Assembly: GCA_001898625.1 (NCBI GenBank)
Contig: MKUP01000022.1
Coordinates: forward strand, 310,001-374,000
Length of the DNA: 64,000 nucleotides
Source of the DNA: Burkholderiales bacterium 67-32
Lineage (GTDB): Bacteria; Pseudomonadota; Gammaproteobacteria; Burkholderiales; Burkholderiaceae_B
Reading direction: 5' to 3'
The position numbers and the translations under genes were made by a program. Shown in pieces: positions 23,509 to 33,158 of this stretch (positions within the stretch are counted from its first letter, which is position 1; each line of letters starts with the position of its first letter). The notes beneath the pieces were generated by a model. It searched no databases and had not been told where the DNA came from. It saw only the letters and a list, made by a program, of their open reading frames with translations.

Positions 23509-25173
23509 ATGCAAATCGTCTTTACCGTACTGATGCTGCTGCTGGCAGTGGCGATGTCGGGGGTGGTGTCCAGGCTTTCTCCGATACGGCTGCCTTTGCC
23601 CCTGTTCCAGATCGCCATCGGCGCGCTGTTGGCGGCGCCGGCCTTCGGCCTGAAGGTGAGGTTCGATCCCGAGCTGTTTCTGCTGCTGTTCATCCCGCCG
23701 CTGCTGTTCGCCGATGGCTGGCGCATACCCAAGCGCCAGTTGTACCAGTTGCGCGGCCCCATTCTCGCCCTGGCGCTGGGCCTGGTGATCTTCACCGTGG
23801 TCGGCGTGGGCTATTTCATCCACTGGCTCATCCCCGCGATCTCGCTGCCCGTCGCCTTCGCGCTGGGCGCGGTGCTGTCCCCCACCGACGCCGTGGCGGT
23901 ATCGGCCATCGTCGGCAAGAACCGGCTCCCTACCAAGCTGCAGCATGTGCTGGAAGGCGAAAGCCTGATGAACGATGCCTCGGGCCTGGTGGCCTTCAAG
24001 TTCGCGATCGCGGCGATCCTGACCGGTTCGTTCTCGCTGTGGCAGGCCAGCCTGAGTTTCCTCGTCATCGCCCTGGGCGGCCTGGCCGTGGGCGGCGCCC
24101 TGGCATGGCTGCTGAGCCTGGGCCGCAGGATGGTGGCCCGCTGGACCGACGACGAGCCGGCCATCCAGGTCGTGCTGCTGATGCTGACGCCGTTCGCGGC
24201 CTACCTGGTGGCCGAGCATTTCGGCGTGTCCGGCATCCTGTCCGCCGTCGCGGCGGGCGTCGCCATGACCTATACCGAATCCGGGCAGGGCTCGTCGGCC
24301 ATGCGGCTGCAAAGCAACAGCGTCTGGTCCATGCTGGAGTTCGTGTTCAACGGCATGACCTTCATCCTGTTGGGATTGCAGCTGCCCAGCGTCATCGGGC
24401 TGGCCCACGCCGACGCGAGAGAGGCGGGCAACGTGCCGGTGTGGCACCTGTTCGCCTATGTGGTGGCGATCACGGTGGCGTTGATCGCGCTGCGTTTCCT
24501 GTGGGTGTGGGTCACCTACCATCTGAAGAGCTTCCGCATGCTGTTGCAGGGCTCGCCGGTGCGCCGGGTCAACACCTGGGTGATCCTGACCACTTCGCTG
24601 TCCGGGGTGCGCGGCTCGATCACGATGGCGGGCGTGCTGACGGTGCCCCTGGAAATCTCCACCGGCGTGCCGTTCCCCGGCCGCGATCTGCTGATCTTCC
24701 TGGCGACGGGCGTGATCCTGTGCTCGCTGCTGCTGGGCAGCTCATTGCTGCCGCTGGTGCTGCCCAGGGTCCCGACCCCGGTCGAGACCATGAAGGAAAA
24801 GGAAGAACGCGAAGCGCGGCTGCACCTGGCGATGGCCGCGCAGGCCGGCCTGGAGCAGGCGCAGGCCCGCATGGACAAGGAACTGGCCGACGACGACGCC
24901 AAGGCCATGCTGGCCGACATCGCCGCCATGCTGGCCCAGATCTACCGCAACCGCGTCGATGCCGAGAGCGACACGGCCGAGATCGCCCTGCGGGCCAACC
25001 AGCATCGCAATTTCGAACGCGACCTGCGCATGGCCGCGATCTACGCTCAGCGCACCGAGCTGTACCGGCTGCGCGACGCGCGCCTGATCGACGACGACGT
25101 GTTTGCCGTGCTGCTGCGCGACGTGGACATGGCCGAGAACTGGCTGTCCGGGACGCTGGTCAGCAAACACTGA
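23509..25173 (+). CDS. CPA1-family Na+/H+ antiporter
   Basis: This 554-residue inner-membrane protein exchanges Na+ (or K+) for protons. Around 12 membrane segments fill residues of about 1-420, including FIPPLLFADGWRIP, the ion-binding LGAVLSPTDAVAVSAI with the paired Thr-Asp, and GESLMNDASGLVAFK with the conserved Asn-Asp. A second half includes TSLSGVRGSITMAGVL. A cytoplasmic tail of about 130 residues (EKEEREARLHLAMAAQ onward) is strongly helical, as in NhaP/YjcE-type exchangers. It follows gshA by about 70 bp and is not obviously coupled to it. Confidence 0.9.
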   Translation: MQIVFTVLMLLLAVAMSGVVSRLSPIRLPLPLFQIAIGALLAAPAFGLKVRFDPELFLLLFIPPLLFADGWRIPKRQLYQLRGPILALALGLVIFTVVGVGYFIHWLIPAISLPVAFALGAVLSPTDAVAVSAIVGKNRLPTKLQHVLEGESLMNDASGLVAFKFAIAAILTGSFSLWQASLSFLVIALGGLAVGGALAWLLSLGRRMVARWTDDEPAIQVVLLMLTPFAAYLVAEHFGVSGILSAVAAGVAMTYTESGQGSSAMRLQSNSVWSMLEFVFNGMTFILLGLQLPSVIGLAHADAREAGNVPVWHLFAYVVAITVALIALRFLWVWVTYHLKSFRMLLQGSPVRRVNTWVILTTSLSGVRGSITMAGVLTVPLEISTGVPFPGRDLLIFLATGVILCSLLLGSSLLPLVLPRVPTPVETMKEKEEREARLHLAMAAQAGLEQAQARMDKELADDDAKAMLADIAAMLAQIYRNRVDAESDTAEIALRANQHRNFERDLRMAAIYAQRTELYRLRDARLIDDDVFAVLLRDVDMAENWLSGTLVSKH

Positions 25174-25187
25174 GCGGCGGCGGCACA

Positions 25188-25241
25188 TGGACACCCATGG
25201 CAAACAGCTATATAGTAGTTCAAGGTAATACCTTTTACTGC
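25188..25241 (+). promoter_or_regulatory. Toxin-antitoxin promoter with overlapping palindromic operator
   Basis: A -35 TGGACA (25188-25193) and -10 TATAGT (25211-25216) are separated by exactly 17 bases, each matching the sigma-70 consensus at five of six positions. A 27-bp imperfect palindrome (25215-25241) with the perfect core AAGGTA-A-TACCTT (25222-25234) overlaps the -10 end and the likely transcription start. This is the expected layout for autorepression by the downstream ribbon-helix-helix antitoxin, alone or with its toxin. Confidence 0.7.
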
Positions 25242-25265
25242 AAAGTCGAATCATGGGAGCTGCGC

Positions 25266-25544
25266 ATGGTAACTGCGACGTCGATCAAGCTTGATGATGA
25301 ATTGAAAGGGCGGGTGCAGAATTTGGCGGAAAGCCGTCGGCGTACGCCCCACTGGATCATGCGCGAAGCCATCGCGCAGTACGTTGCGCGGGAGGAAAAG
25401 CGCGAGGAATTGAACCAGGACACGCGCAAGGCATGGGAGGAGTTCCGGGCCACAGGCCATTACGCGACCGCCGAAGAAGTGGATCAATGGCTGGCCAGTT
25501 GGGGCACGGAAAACGAGTCGCCCGCACCTGAATGCCGCAAGTGA
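25266..25544 (+). CDS. Ribbon-helix-helix (CopG/Arc) antitoxin
   Basis: This 92-residue protein begins VTATSIKLDDELKGRVQNLA, the beta-strand and first helix of a ribbon-helix-helix DNA-binding domain. RRTPHWIMREAIAQYV is the second helix. The C-terminal half (KAWEEFRATGHYATAEEVDQWL) is typical of the part that wraps the toxin. It overlaps the toxin gene by 13 bases. I expect it to bind the 25215-25241 palindrome and repress the pair. Composition is less GC-rich than its neighbours at the 5' end, consistent with mobility. Confidence 0.85.
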   Translation: MVTATSIKLDDELKGRVQNLAESRRRTPHWIMREAIAQYVAREEKREELNQDTRKAWEEFRATGHYATAEEVDQWLASWGTENESPAPECRK

Positions 25545-25822
25545 TCTTTGCGCCGGCCGCCGTCCGGGATATGGTGCGGCTGCGCGATTTCCTGCGCGCC
25601 AAAAGCCCTGGGGCGGAGCAACGCGCTGGCGAAGCGATCAGGCAAGGTCTCCATGCCCTTGGCGTTCACGCGCGAATGGGGCGCCTGATCGAGGATCTGC
25701 CCGAGCAATATCGCGAATGGCCCATCGACTTCGGTGATAGCGGTTACGTGGCCCGGTATCGCCTCGATGGCGATACCGTCACGATCCTGGCCGTGCGCCA
25801 CCAAAAGGAGGCGGGGTACTGA
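25532..25822 (+). CDS. RelE/ParE-family toxin
   Basis: This 96-residue protein has the RelE/ParE fold order: an N-terminal strand (QVIFAPAAVRDMVRL), two helices (DFLRAKSPGAEQRAGEAI), then the strands DFGDSGYVARYRL and DTVTILAVRHQKEAGY. ARYR near the third strand and the final VRHQKE match the ParE/plasmid-stabilisation branch more than ribosome-dependent RelE, so the target could be gyrase, but this is not decided by sequence. It overlaps its antitoxin and ends 10 bases before the convergent cardiolipin synthase gene. Confidence 0.85.
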   Translation: MPQVIFAPAAVRDMVRLRDFLRAKSPGAEQRAGEAIRQGLHALGVHARMGRLIEDLPEQYREWPIDFGDSGYVARYRLDGDTVTILAVRHQKEAGY

Positions 25823-25831
25823 GCAGGGTTG

Positions 25832-27271
25832 CTACAGCATCGGCGAAAACAGCCGCGCCGAAGCGTCGAACAGGCGGCGGACGAAAGGCGACGGCCTGTC
25901 CTTGGGGACACGGGCCGCATGGCGCAGGTCGAGTTCGAATTGCCTGCCCAACTGGCGGGCCATGTCCTCGCCGTAGACCAGGGCGGTGACCTCGAAATTG
26001 AGATCGAAGCTGCGGTTGTCGAAGTTGGCCGTGCCGATGAACGAATAAGTGTCGTCCACCAGCAGGGTCTTGGAGTGCAGCATGCGGTCCCGGTATTCCC
26101 AGACCTTGACGCCTGCCTCCAGCAGCTCGTCGAAATACGAGCGCGAGGCCGCGGTCACCACCAGCGAGTCGCTGCGCCGGGGCACCAGCAGGCGCACGTC
26201 CACGCCCTTGTGCGCGGCGCTGGTCAGGCTCATCAGCGCCGCCTCGCTGGGAACGAAATAGGCCGTGGTCAGCCACACCCGCTCGGTCGCCGCGTTGATG
26301 GCTGCCACCAGGGTGCGGTGGATGGACTGGCGCGGATCGTCCGGGCCGGACGTGAGGATCTGCAATTGATGCGAACCGCCCGGCATCTCGGGCAGCAGCG
26401 CGTCGAGCTCGCAGTCGTCGGTGCGCTGCCCGGTGGTGTAGGCCCAGTCTTCCAGGAACACCATCTGCAGCCAGCGCACGGCACCGCCTTCCACGCGCAG
26501 GTGCACGTCGTGATAGGCGTCGGGACGCACGCGTTCATCTTCGTCGTCGGTCACGTTCAGCCCGCCCGTGAAGCCGATCTCGCCGTCGCAGATCAGGATC
26601 TTGCGATGATTGCGGTAGTTCGTGACGGGCCGCCAGCGGCGGCCGATGCGGACGTTGTGGAAGAAGCCCACCTGTGCGCCGGCCTCGCGCAGCGGCGCCA
26701 GGAAGCGCCGGCCCAGGCGGTCCGAGCCCAGCGCGTCCACCAGCAGGCGCACCGTGACGCCCTGGCGCGCCTTCTCGACCAGCTGGTCGCGGATGGCGGT
26801 GCCGATGCGGTCCGGTTTGAAAATGTAGAACTCCAGATGCACGTGGTGGCGCGCCGCGGCGATGGCCTCCATGAAGGCATCGTAGGTCTGTTCGCCTCCC
26901 ACCAGCAGGCGTACGTCGGTGGCCGAGGACAGCGGGATGTCGCTGGTGGTGCGGGCCAGCGCCGCCATGCGCGCCACCGGCGGCGGAGTGTCGTGGTCGT
27001 GTTCGCGCAGCAGGGCGCGTTCGGTCTGGCTGGCGATCAGCAGGCGGCTGCGCAGCCTTTTCAGGCGCCGCCGCTTCAGGCGCTGGGGGCCGAAGAAGTA
27101 ATAGACGGCATAGCCGATGTAGGGCAGCTGGGCCAGCACCAGTATCCACAGCACCGTCGACAGGGGCGGGCGCTTCTGCAGCACGATCCACACCGTGACG
27201 CTGGCGATGTAGAGCGCCCAGCCGACGGACCATGCATTGATCAGGTGGTGCTGCAGGTCCGCTTGGGCCAT
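25832..27271 (-). CDS. cls: Cardiolipin synthase (phospholipase D superfamily)
   Basis: Cls condenses two phosphatidylglycerols to cardiolipin at the inner membrane. The 479-residue protein has two N-terminal membrane segments (VGWALYIASVTVWIVL and VLWILVLAQLPYIGYAVYYF), then the basic linker LKRRRLKRLRSR. Two HKD motifs follow: NHRKILICDGEIGFTGG and HSKTLLVDDTYSFIGTANFDNRSF. Size and order fit E. coli ClsA (486 aa). It ends close to the convergent toxin gene and starts about 10 bases downstream of the ribA stop, so it may be transcribed with ribA. Confidence 0.92.
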   Translation of the reverse strand: MAQADLQHHLINAWSVGWALYIASVTVWIVLQKRPPLSTVLWILVLAQLPYIGYAVYYFFGPQRLKRRRLKRLRSRLLIASQTERALLREHDHDTPPPVARMAALARTTSDIPLSSATDVRLLVGGEQTYDAFMEAIAAARHHVHLEFYIFKPDRIGTAIRDQLVEKARQGVTVRLLVDALGSDRLGRRFLAPLREAGAQVGFFHNVRIGRRWRPVTNYRNHRKILICDGEIGFTGGLNVTDDEDERVRPDAYHDVHLRVEGGAVRWLQMVFLEDWAYTTGQRTDDCELDALLPEMPGGSHQLQILTSGPDDPRQSIHRTLVAAINAATERVWLTTAYFVPSEAALMSLTSAAHKGVDVRLLVPRRSDSLVVTAASRSYFDELLEAGVKVWEYRDRMLHSKTLLVDDTYSFIGTANFDNRSFDLNFEVTALVYGEDMARQLGRQFELDLRHAARVPKDRPSPFVRRLFDASARLFSPML

Positions 27272-27280
27272 GGCGCCGCC

Positions 27281-27886
27281 CTATAGGGGAATGGTGTGCT
27301 GCTTGTGGCGTACCTTGGCTTCGAGGTAGCGGCGGTTGTTGGGGTTCAGGTAGACCCCGGTGGGAATGATGCTCTCGATGTCGATGCCGTGCTCTTCGAG
27401 CTGGCTGGCCTTGTCGGGATTGTTGGTCAGCAGCCGGATGCGCGCCACGCCCAGCGCCCGGAGCATCTGCGCCGCGGGCTCGAAGCTGCGGGCGTCCTCG
27501 GGCAGGTTCAGGTGCCGGTTGGCCTCGAACGTGTCCAGGCCCTTCTTCTGCAGGGCGTAGGCCGACAGCTTGGCATACAACCCGATGCCGCGTCCCTCCT
27601 GCCGCAGGTACAGCAGGATCCCGCCCTCGCGCGAGAAGCACGACAGCGCCTCGTGCAGCTGCGGGCCGCAATCGCACAACTGCGATCCGAACACGTCGCC
27701 CGTCAGGCACTCCGAATGCACCCGCACCAGCGGCGGCGTACCACCCGGCTTGAGCTGCGGAAACACGATGGCCACGTGTTCTTCCGTGAAGCCGTTGAAG
27801 GTAATGAATTCCGGCGGAATCCCCCCCTCTTCGAGGGGAACGACTACCCGGTTCTTGATGGTAACCATACCGTTACTGTATTCCAT
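27281..27886 (-). CDS. ribA: GTP cyclohydrolase II
   Basis: RibA opens GTP to 2,5-diamino-6-ribosylamino-pyrimidinone phosphate, the first step of riboflavin synthesis. The 201-residue protein shows the zinc cysteines in [20 protein letters not shown], the substrate loop [19 protein letters not shown], and [17 protein letters not shown]. The family's usual FEANRHL segment is present. The start at 27886 ([11 protein letters not shown]) is chosen; ATG 27868 is also possible. Unlike ribB at 48146 it has no FMN riboswitch; a REP-like repeat lies just upstream. Confidence 0.9.
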   Translation of the reverse strand: MEYSNGMVTIKNRVVVPLEEGGIPPEFITFNGFTEEHVAIVFPQLKPGGTPPLVRVHSECLTGDVFGSQLCDCGPQLHEALSCFSREGGILLYLRQEGRGIGLYAKLSAYALQKKGLDTFEANRHLNLPEDARSFEPAAQMLRALGVARIRLLTNNPDKASQLEEHGIDIESIIPTGVYLNPNNRRYLEAKVRHKQHTIPL

Positions 27887-27920
27887 GACAAGCGCCTTGC
27901 CCCGAGACAGCGTCCGAGGA

Positions 27921-27999
27921 CCCAGGATGCGGTGGATCCGGCTTTGCCGGTCCACCCGCATCGCCCCCTGGGGGGCGCGCGTAAGCGCGTAGGGGGGAT
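27921..27999 (+). repeat. REP-like double-hairpin repeat, copy 1
   Basis: A hairpin built on GTGGATCCGGC/GCCGGTCCAC is followed by GCCCCCTGGGGGGC and CGCGCGTAAGCGCG and ends in TAGGGGG. The copy lies between uppP and ribA. It is nearly identical in reverse orientation to copy 3 and close to copy 2. Confidence 0.85.
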
Positions 28000-28811
28000 C
28001 AGATGCTCATCCAGACGATGATCACCGCGCCGAGGGCGATACGATACCAGCCGAACACGCGGTACGAGTGGTTGGCGACGAAGCGCATCAGTGCCCGGAC
28101 CACCACCAGCGCGGCGGCGAAGGCCGCCAGGAAGCCGATGCCGATGGCGGTGACGTCGTTGCTGGTCAGCGATTCGTGGTTCTTCCAGGCGTCGTAGACC
28201 GAGGCGGCCAGCATCGTGGGCATGGCCAGGAAGAACGAGAATTCGGTGGCGGTGGTGCGCTTGAGGCCGGCGGCCATGCCGCCGATGATGGTGGCGCCCG
28301 AGCGCGAGGTGCCGGGGATCATGGCCAGGCATTGGGCCAGGCCCACCATCAGCGCCTGGAATCCGGTGATCTCGCTGATGTTCTGGGTCTTGACCTCGCC
28401 CTGAGGCTTGCGCTCGACGAACAGGATGATGAAGCCGCCGATGATCAGGGTCGTCGCGACCACCCCGGGGGTGAACAGCACCGTCTTGATCTCTTTCAGG
28501 AAGGTCACGCCGACGATGGCGGCGGGCAGGAAGGCGATGATGATGTTGCGGGCGAACTTCAGCGAGAACTTGTCGCCGGTCAGGATGCCGCCCAGGATGT
28601 GGGCGACCTTTTCGCGGAAGATCCAGATGACCGCCAGGATGGCGCCGAACTGGATGACGACTTCGAATACCTTGGCGTCCCCGGAGAAGAAATGGATCCA
28701 GTCGCCCACCAGGATCAGGTGTCCGGTGCTGGAAACGGGCAGGAACTCCGTCAGGCCCTCGATGATGCCGAGGAAGAAGGCTTTGATCAGGTAAAGCGTG
28801 TTTTCGGTCAT
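27999..28811 (-). CDS. uppP: Undecaprenyl-diphosphatase
   Basis: UppP (BacA) dephosphorylates undecaprenyl pyrophosphate so the lipid carrier can be reused for peptidoglycan and other envelope polymers. The 270-residue membrane protein carries both family signatures: [20 protein letters not shown] near the N-terminus and [13 protein letters not shown] near residue 165-175. About eight membrane helices are visible. Overproduction of this family gives bacitracin resistance. A 145-bp gap without a clear signal separates it from suhB upstream. Confidence 0.95.
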   Translation of the reverse strand: MTENTLYLIKAFFLGIIEGLTEFLPVSSTGHLILVGDWIHFFSGDAKVFEVVIQFGAILAVIWIFREKVAHILGGILTGDKFSLKFARNIIIAFLPAAIVGVTFLKEIKTVLFTPGVVATTLIIGGFIILFVERKPQGEVKTQNISEITGFQALMVGLAQCLAMIPGTSRSGATIIGGMAAGLKRTTATEFSFFLAMPTMLAASVYDAWKNHESLTSNDVTAIGIGFLAAFAAALVVVRALMRFVANHSYRVFGWYRIALGAVIIVWMSI

Positions 28812-28956
28812 GAGTGTCGGCGTCCGCGGGCGGACGAGGTGGATGGGCGCGGGTGGCGGCTGGGGAGTCCGGAACGGTCGGAGCCGGTCCGGCGGGGCCC
28901 CCGCGAGGCCGGTGCCATTGTAGAACCGGCGGCGGGGTGGTCAGGCGGGAGGTGTT

Positions 28957-29772
28957 TCAGCCCCTTGCTTCCTTGAGTGGTTCCAGGAGGGACAGGAGCT
29001 GGGGGAAGACCTTGGGCGTGGCGGCGACGACTTCGCCGTTCTGCATCCAGCCCTGTTCGCCGTCGAAATCGCCGATCAGGCCGCCCGCTTCGAGGATCAG
29101 CAGGCTGCCCGCGGCCAGGTCCCAGGGCTTCAGGCCGCAGCCGTAGTAGCCGTCGAGCCGGCCGGCGGCGACGTTGGCCAGGTCCAGCACCGACGACCCC
29201 TGGCGGCGCACGCCCGAGGTGGTGGCCGAGATCTGGCCGAAGGTCTTGGTCCACAGGGCCAGGCGCTTGCCGCTGGGATCCGGGGCGAAGCTCGTGCCGA
29301 TCAGGGTCTCGGGCATGCGGGTGCGGCGCGAGACGCGGATGCGCCGGTCGTTCAGGAACGCACCGGCGCCGCGGGTGGCGGTGAACAGCTCGTTGCGCGA
29401 CGGATCGAAGATGCAGGACTGGGTGACCTGGCCGCGCTGCATCAGCGCGATCGAGACCGCGTATACCGGCATGCCGTGGATGAAGTTGGTCGTGCCGTCC
29501 AGCGGATCGATGATCCAGAGGTTTTCCTGCTGGCCGTTGGCATCGGCGGCGCCCAGGGCTTCGCCGGACTCTTCGGCTAGAATTCCGTGGTCGGGGTAGG
29601 CCGTCTTCAAAATCTCAACAATGGCCGCTTCCGCAGCTTTGTCGACTTCGGTGACGAAATCGCCCGGTCCCTTCTGAGACACCTTGACCAGATCCAGGTC
29701 CAGGCTGGCGCGATTGATGATGGCGCCGGCGCGCCTGGCCGCCTTGACGGCGGTGTTGAGCATGGGATGCAT
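28957..29772 (-). CDS. suhB: Inositol-1-monophosphatase family protein
   Basis: SuhB hydrolyses inositol phosphates and in E. coli also acts with NusA/NusB/NusG in rRNA antitermination. The 271-residue protein starts [16 protein letters not shown], matching E. coli SuhB, which fixes the start. Metal-binding motifs are [24 protein letters not shown] and the C-terminal [19 protein letters not shown]. It is divergent from trmJ with only 54 bp between, the same neighbourhood as in many proteobacteria. Confidence 0.94.
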   Translation of the reverse strand: MHPMLNTAVKAARRAGAIINRASLDLDLVKVSQKGPGDFVTEVDKAAEAAIVEILKTAYPDHGILAEESGEALGAADANGQQENLWIIDPLDGTTNFIHGMPVYAVSIALMQRGQVTQSCIFDPSRNELFTATRGAGAFLNDRRIRVSRRTRMPETLIGTSFAPDPSGKRLALWTKTFGQISATTSGVRRQGSSVLDLANVAAGRLDGYYGCGLKPWDLAAGSLLILEAGGLIGDFDGEQGWMQNGEVVAATPKVFPQLLSLLEPLKEARG

Positions 29773-29826
29773 AAGAGAGCCGATAAGGGCTGGGAATTGG
29801 TGAAACCCCTCTAGTTTAAAGGACAC

Positions 29827-30597
29827 ATGCTTTCCCGAGTCAGTTTCGTCATGGTCGAACCCAGCCACCCCGGAAATGTGGGGTCCGCGGCACGGGCGAT
29901 CAAGACCATGGGGTTCGCCCGCCTGGTGCTGGTCAACCCGCGAATTCCCGATACGCCGGCCCATCCGGACGCGGTCGCGCTGGCCAGCGGCGCCATCGAC
30001 GTGCTGGCGTCCGCGCGCGTCTGCGGCACCCTGGAGGAGGCCCTGGCCCCCGTGACCATGGCGTTCGCGATGACCGCCCGCCACCGCGACCTCGGCCCGC
30101 CGGCCTGCGACATGCGGCAGGCCGCCGAGCTGGTGCGCGAGCATCTGGCCGGCAGCCCGGACGGGCAGGGCGAGGTCCAGGCGGCGGTCGTCCTGGGTAC
30201 CGAGCGCTCGGGCCTGACCAACGAGCAGGTGGGCATGTGCCACCGGATCTGCCATATCCCGGCCAACCCCGAGTATTCGTCGCTCAATGTGGCGCAGGCG
30301 CTGCAACTGGCCGCCTACGAGCTGCGCTACGCGCTGCTGGGGGCGGAGGCGCTGGCGGTGGCCGGCCCCCGCGCCGAGCCGGCCTCGGGCGAGGCGGTCG
30401 AGGCCCTGCTGGCCCATTGGGAACAGGCCCTGATCGCCGTCGGCTACCTGGATCCCAGGCATCCCAAGAAGCTGATGCCGCGTATGCGTCACCTTTTCGC
30501 TCGTTCCGGCCTGAGCCGCGAGGAAACCGACCTGTTGCGGGGGGTATGCACCGCGATGATCGCGCAATCCCGAAAGATTTCCGATGGCAGTTCTTAA
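29827..30597 (+). CDS. trmJ: tRNA (cytidine/uridine-2'-O-)-methyltransferase
   Basis: TrmJ is a SPOUT enzyme that methylates the 2'-OH of nucleotide 32 in the anticodon loop using SAM. The 256-residue protein opens with [20 protein letters not shown], the classic motif [16 protein letters not shown] and [19 protein letters not shown] are the SAM-binding knot motifs II and III. A C-terminal helical extension (after 160) fits the family. It overlaps the downstream PrpF-family gene by 14 bases. Confidence 0.94.
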   Translation: MLSRVSFVMVEPSHPGNVGSAARAIKTMGFARLVLVNPRIPDTPAHPDAVALASGAIDVLASARVCGTLEEALAPVTMAFAMTARHRDLGPPACDMRQAAELVREHLAGSPDGQGEVQAAVVLGTERSGLTNEQVGMCHRICHIPANPEYSSLNVAQALQLAAYELRYALLGAEALAVAGPRAEPASGEAVEALLAHWEQALIAVGYLDPRHPKKLMPRMRHLFARSGLSREETDLLRGVCTAMIAQSRKISDGSS

Positions 30598-31732
30598 GAT
30601 CCCCGCCGTCTATATGCGCGGGGGAACCAGCAAGGGCGTGTTCTTCAATGCACGGGACCTGCCCCGCGACCCCGAACAGCGCGACCGCGTGCTGCTGCGG
30701 GTGCTGGGCAGTCCCGATCCGTATTCCCGCCAGACCGACGGCATGGGCGGAGCCAGCCCATCCACCAGCAAGGTGGTGGTGGTGGACGCTTCCAGCCGCG
30801 ACGACTGCGACGTGGAATACCGCTGCGGGCAGGTCGCCATCGATCGTCCGGTCATCGACTGGTCCGCCAATGGTGGCAGCCTGGCGGTGGCCGTGGGGCC
30901 GTACGCCATCCAGCAGGGGCTGGTCCCGGCCCGCGAGGGTACGACGGTGGTGCGCATCTGGCAGCCGCATCCCGGGCGGTGGCTGGCGGCCCATGTCGAG
31001 GTCCGCGGCGGGGAAGTGCTGGAAGACGGCGTCTTTACCGAGGACGGCGTGCCATTTCCGGCCGCCGAGGTGCGGCTGGACTTCATCGACGATGGCGTGG
31101 CCAGCCTGCTTCCGACGGGGCGTGTGCAGGACATGCTGGACGTCGAAGGCATGGCGTCGCTGCCGGTCAGCCTGGTCCGGACCGACGAGGCGACCATCTT
31201 CGCGCGCGCCTCGGACCTCGGGCTCAATGGCCGCGAGAAGCCGGACACCTTCAACCGCGACGCCAAAACGCTGGCCCGGCTGGAGTCCGTGCGGATGGCG
31301 GGGGCGGTCGCCATGGGCCTGATGTCCCGCGCGCGCGCCGAGAAGCCGGGCGCGGCGCTGCCCCGGCTGGTCTGGGTGGCGCCGCCCATGTCGTACAAGA
31401 GCGCGGGGGGCGGCGACGTCTCGCGCGACAGCATCGACGTGCTGGCGCGGAGCATGGCGGAAGGGCGCATGCAGCGCGGCTTCGGGACCCGCAGCGCGAT
31501 TTCGCTGGCGGTGGCCGCCGCCGTACCCGGGTCGGTGGTGTCGCAGGTGGCGCGCACGCTGCCCGGCGTGGCGACCCGGATCGGCCATGCCAGCGGGGTG
31601 CAGGCCGCCTGGGCAACCGTGGTCAGCAACGGGAACGGCTGGGGACTGGAGCGTGCCACCGTGTCCCGCACGGCGCGCTGCCTGATGAGCGGCTGGGTGC
31701 ACGTGCCCGCCGGCCCGGGCCGCCTGTTCTAA
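30584..31732 (+). CDS. PrpF-family isomerase/tautomerase
   Basis: The 382-residue protein belongs to the PrpF superfamily, diaminopimelate-epimerase-fold enzymes that isomerise aconitate-like acids. Landmarks are the N-terminal [32 protein letters not shown], and the C-terminal [13 protein letters not shown]. The classical role is 2-methyl-trans-aconitate isomerase with AcnD in the 2-methylcitrate cycle. No prp genes are near, so 4-oxalomesaconate tautomerase (GalD-like) or another acid is equally possible. It overlaps trmJ and is probably co-transcribed with it. Confidence 0.85.
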   Translation: MAVLKIPAVYMRGGTSKGVFFNARDLPRDPEQRDRVLLRVLGSPDPYSRQTDGMGGASPSTSKVVVVDASSRDDCDVEYRCGQVAIDRPVIDWSANGGSLAVAVGPYAIQQGLVPAREGTTVVRIWQPHPGRWLAAHVEVRGGEVLEDGVFTEDGVPFPAAEVRLDFIDDGVASLLPTGRVQDMLDVEGMASLPVSLVRTDEATIFARASDLGLNGREKPDTFNRDAKTLARLESVRMAGAVAMGLMSRARAEKPGAALPRLVWVAPPMSYKSAGGGDVSRDSIDVLARSMAEGRMQRGFGTRSAISLAVAAAVPGSVVSQVARTLPGVATRIGHASGVQAAWATVVSNGNGWGLERATVSRTARCLMSGWVHVPAGPGRLF

Positions 31733-31766
31733 GACGTCCGGTCCAGGCGCCGGACACGGTCCGGTT

Positions 31767-32576
31767 TCAGTCGTCCAGCGCGATGTCGTGGTAGACCGGC
31801 CCGTCCTGGTCGATCGCCAGCCAGCCGCCGCGCGGATCGGCCGCATCGTCCAGGTCCCAGTCCTGCAATACCCAGCGCTCGCTCCGCCGGCCGTTCATCT
31901 CGAACACCTGCCGGCCGGGCCGGTGCGTGTGGCCGTGGATCATGCGGGTGACGTCGTGCGCGCGCAGCGCGGCTTCCACGGCCTGCTGGTTCACGTCCAT
32001 GATGTCGGCCGCCTTGCGGCTCTTCTCGGCCATGCTGCGCTCGCGCATCTGGCGCGCGATGGCCTGGCGGGCCGCCAGCGGCTGGGCCAGGAACTGCGCC
32101 TGCCATTGCGGGTTGCGCACCATGGCGCGGAACTGCTGGTATTCGACGTCGTCGGTACAGTAGGCATCGCCGTGCGACAGCAGGAACTCGCCGCCGTCGG
32201 TACGCAGCACGACCGGCTCGGGCAGCAGGCGGGTGCCGGTGGCTTCGGCCAGGCGCTTGCCCATCAGGAAGTCGCGGTTGCCCAGCCCGAGGTGGACCGG
32301 GATCCGCGCGGACGCGGCCCGCAGCCCGTCCAGGACCGCTTGCAGCCACGGCGCGGGGGCATCGATCTCGTCATCGCCCACCCAGGCATCGAAGATGTCG
32401 CCGGGCAGCAGCAAGGCACAGGCGCCATCGGCCGCGGCCTGCAGGAAAGCCAGAAAGGCTTCGCGCGTGGCGGGCCCGTCGGGGCCCAGATGCATATCGG
32501 ATGCCAGCCAGACGGAGCTGGAGAAAGTCAGGACGGAATGGGAAGCGGATGTCCCGGGAAGAGGGGAGCCGGTCAC
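31767..32576 (-). CDS. lpxH: UDP-2,3-diacylglucosamine diphosphatase
   Basis: LpxH cleaves UDP-2,3-diacylglucosamine to lipid X in lipid A synthesis at the inner membrane face. Metallophosphatase motifs are in order: WLASDMHLG, LLPGDIFDAWVGDD, LGLGNRDFLMG, LLSHGDAYCTDD and MIHGHTHRPG. EMNGRRSERWVLQDW near the end is typical. There is no ATG before the first metal motif: GTG codons occur at 32636 and 32576. I use 32576 (269 aa), still about 30 residues longer than E. coli LpxH (240). It follows the cytosolic cyclophilin gene on the same strand. Confidence 0.88.
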   Translation of the reverse strand: MTGSPLPGTSASHSVLTFSSSVWLASDMHLGPDGPATREAFLAFLQAAADGACALLLPGDIFDAWVGDDEIDAPAPWLQAVLDGLRAASARIPVHLGLGNRDFLMGKRLAEATGTRLLPEPVVLRTDGGEFLLSHGDAYCTDDVEYQQFRAMVRNPQWQAQFLAQPLAARQAIARQMRERSMAEKSRKAADIMDVNQQAVEAALRAHDVTRMIHGHTHRPGRQVFEMNGRRSERWVLQDWDLDDAADPRGGWLAIDQDGPVYHDIALDD

Positions 32577-32654
32577 GGAAACTCTCGATGGGGCGGGCCG
32601 GCTGCCGGCCGGCGCGGGAAGCGGGCGCTTCGCCACCGGCCCCGGCCCGTGGCG

Positions 32655-33158
32655 TTATTGGACGACTTCTGCCTTGGTGACGACGACGTCCTCGACGGGC
32701 ACGTCCTGGTGGCCGGCGCGGCTGCCGGTCTTCACGCCCTTGATCTTCTCGATCACGTCGGCGCCTTCCACGACCTTGCCGAACACGGCATAGCCCCAGC
32801 CTTGCGGCGTGGGCGAGCTGAAGTTCAGGAAGTCATTGTTGGCGACGTTGATGAAGAATTGCGCCGAGGCCGAGTGCGGGGCGTTGGTGCGCGCCATCGC
32901 GACGGTGTAGCGGTCGTTCTTCAGGCCGTTGGCGGCCTCGTTTTCGATCGGGGCCTGGGTGGGCTTCTGCGACATGCCGGGCTCGAAACCGCCGCCCTGG
33001 ATCATGAAGCCGTTGATGACGCGATGGAAGATCGTGTTGTCGTAGTGGCCGCTGTTGACGTAGGCGACGAAGTTCTCGACGGTCTTGGGGGCTTTTTCGC
33101 CATCCAGTTCCAGGCCGATCAGGCCGTGGTTGGTGTGCAGGTTGACACGGGTAGTCAT
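32655..33158 (-). CDS. ppiB: Cytosolic peptidyl-prolyl cis-trans isomerase (cyclophilin)
   Basis: This 167-residue cyclophilin catalyses prolyl isomerisation. Motifs are [17 protein letters not shown] (catalytic Arg), [17 protein letters not shown] and [13 protein letters not shown]. No signal peptide is visible, so it is cytosolic like E. coli PpiB. The start overlaps the stop of the upstream periplasmic paralogue by four bases (ATGA). The two share most of their sequence, which points to tandem duplication with change of location. Confidence 0.94.
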   Translation of the reverse strand: MTTRVNLHTNHGLIGLELDGEKAPKTVENFVAYVNSGHYDNTIFHRVINGFMIQGGGFEPGMSQKPTQAPIENEAANGLKNDRYTVAMARTNAPHSASAQFFINVANNDFLNFSSPTPQGWGYAVFGKVVEGADVIEKIKGVKTGSRAGHQDVPVEDVVVTKAEVVQ

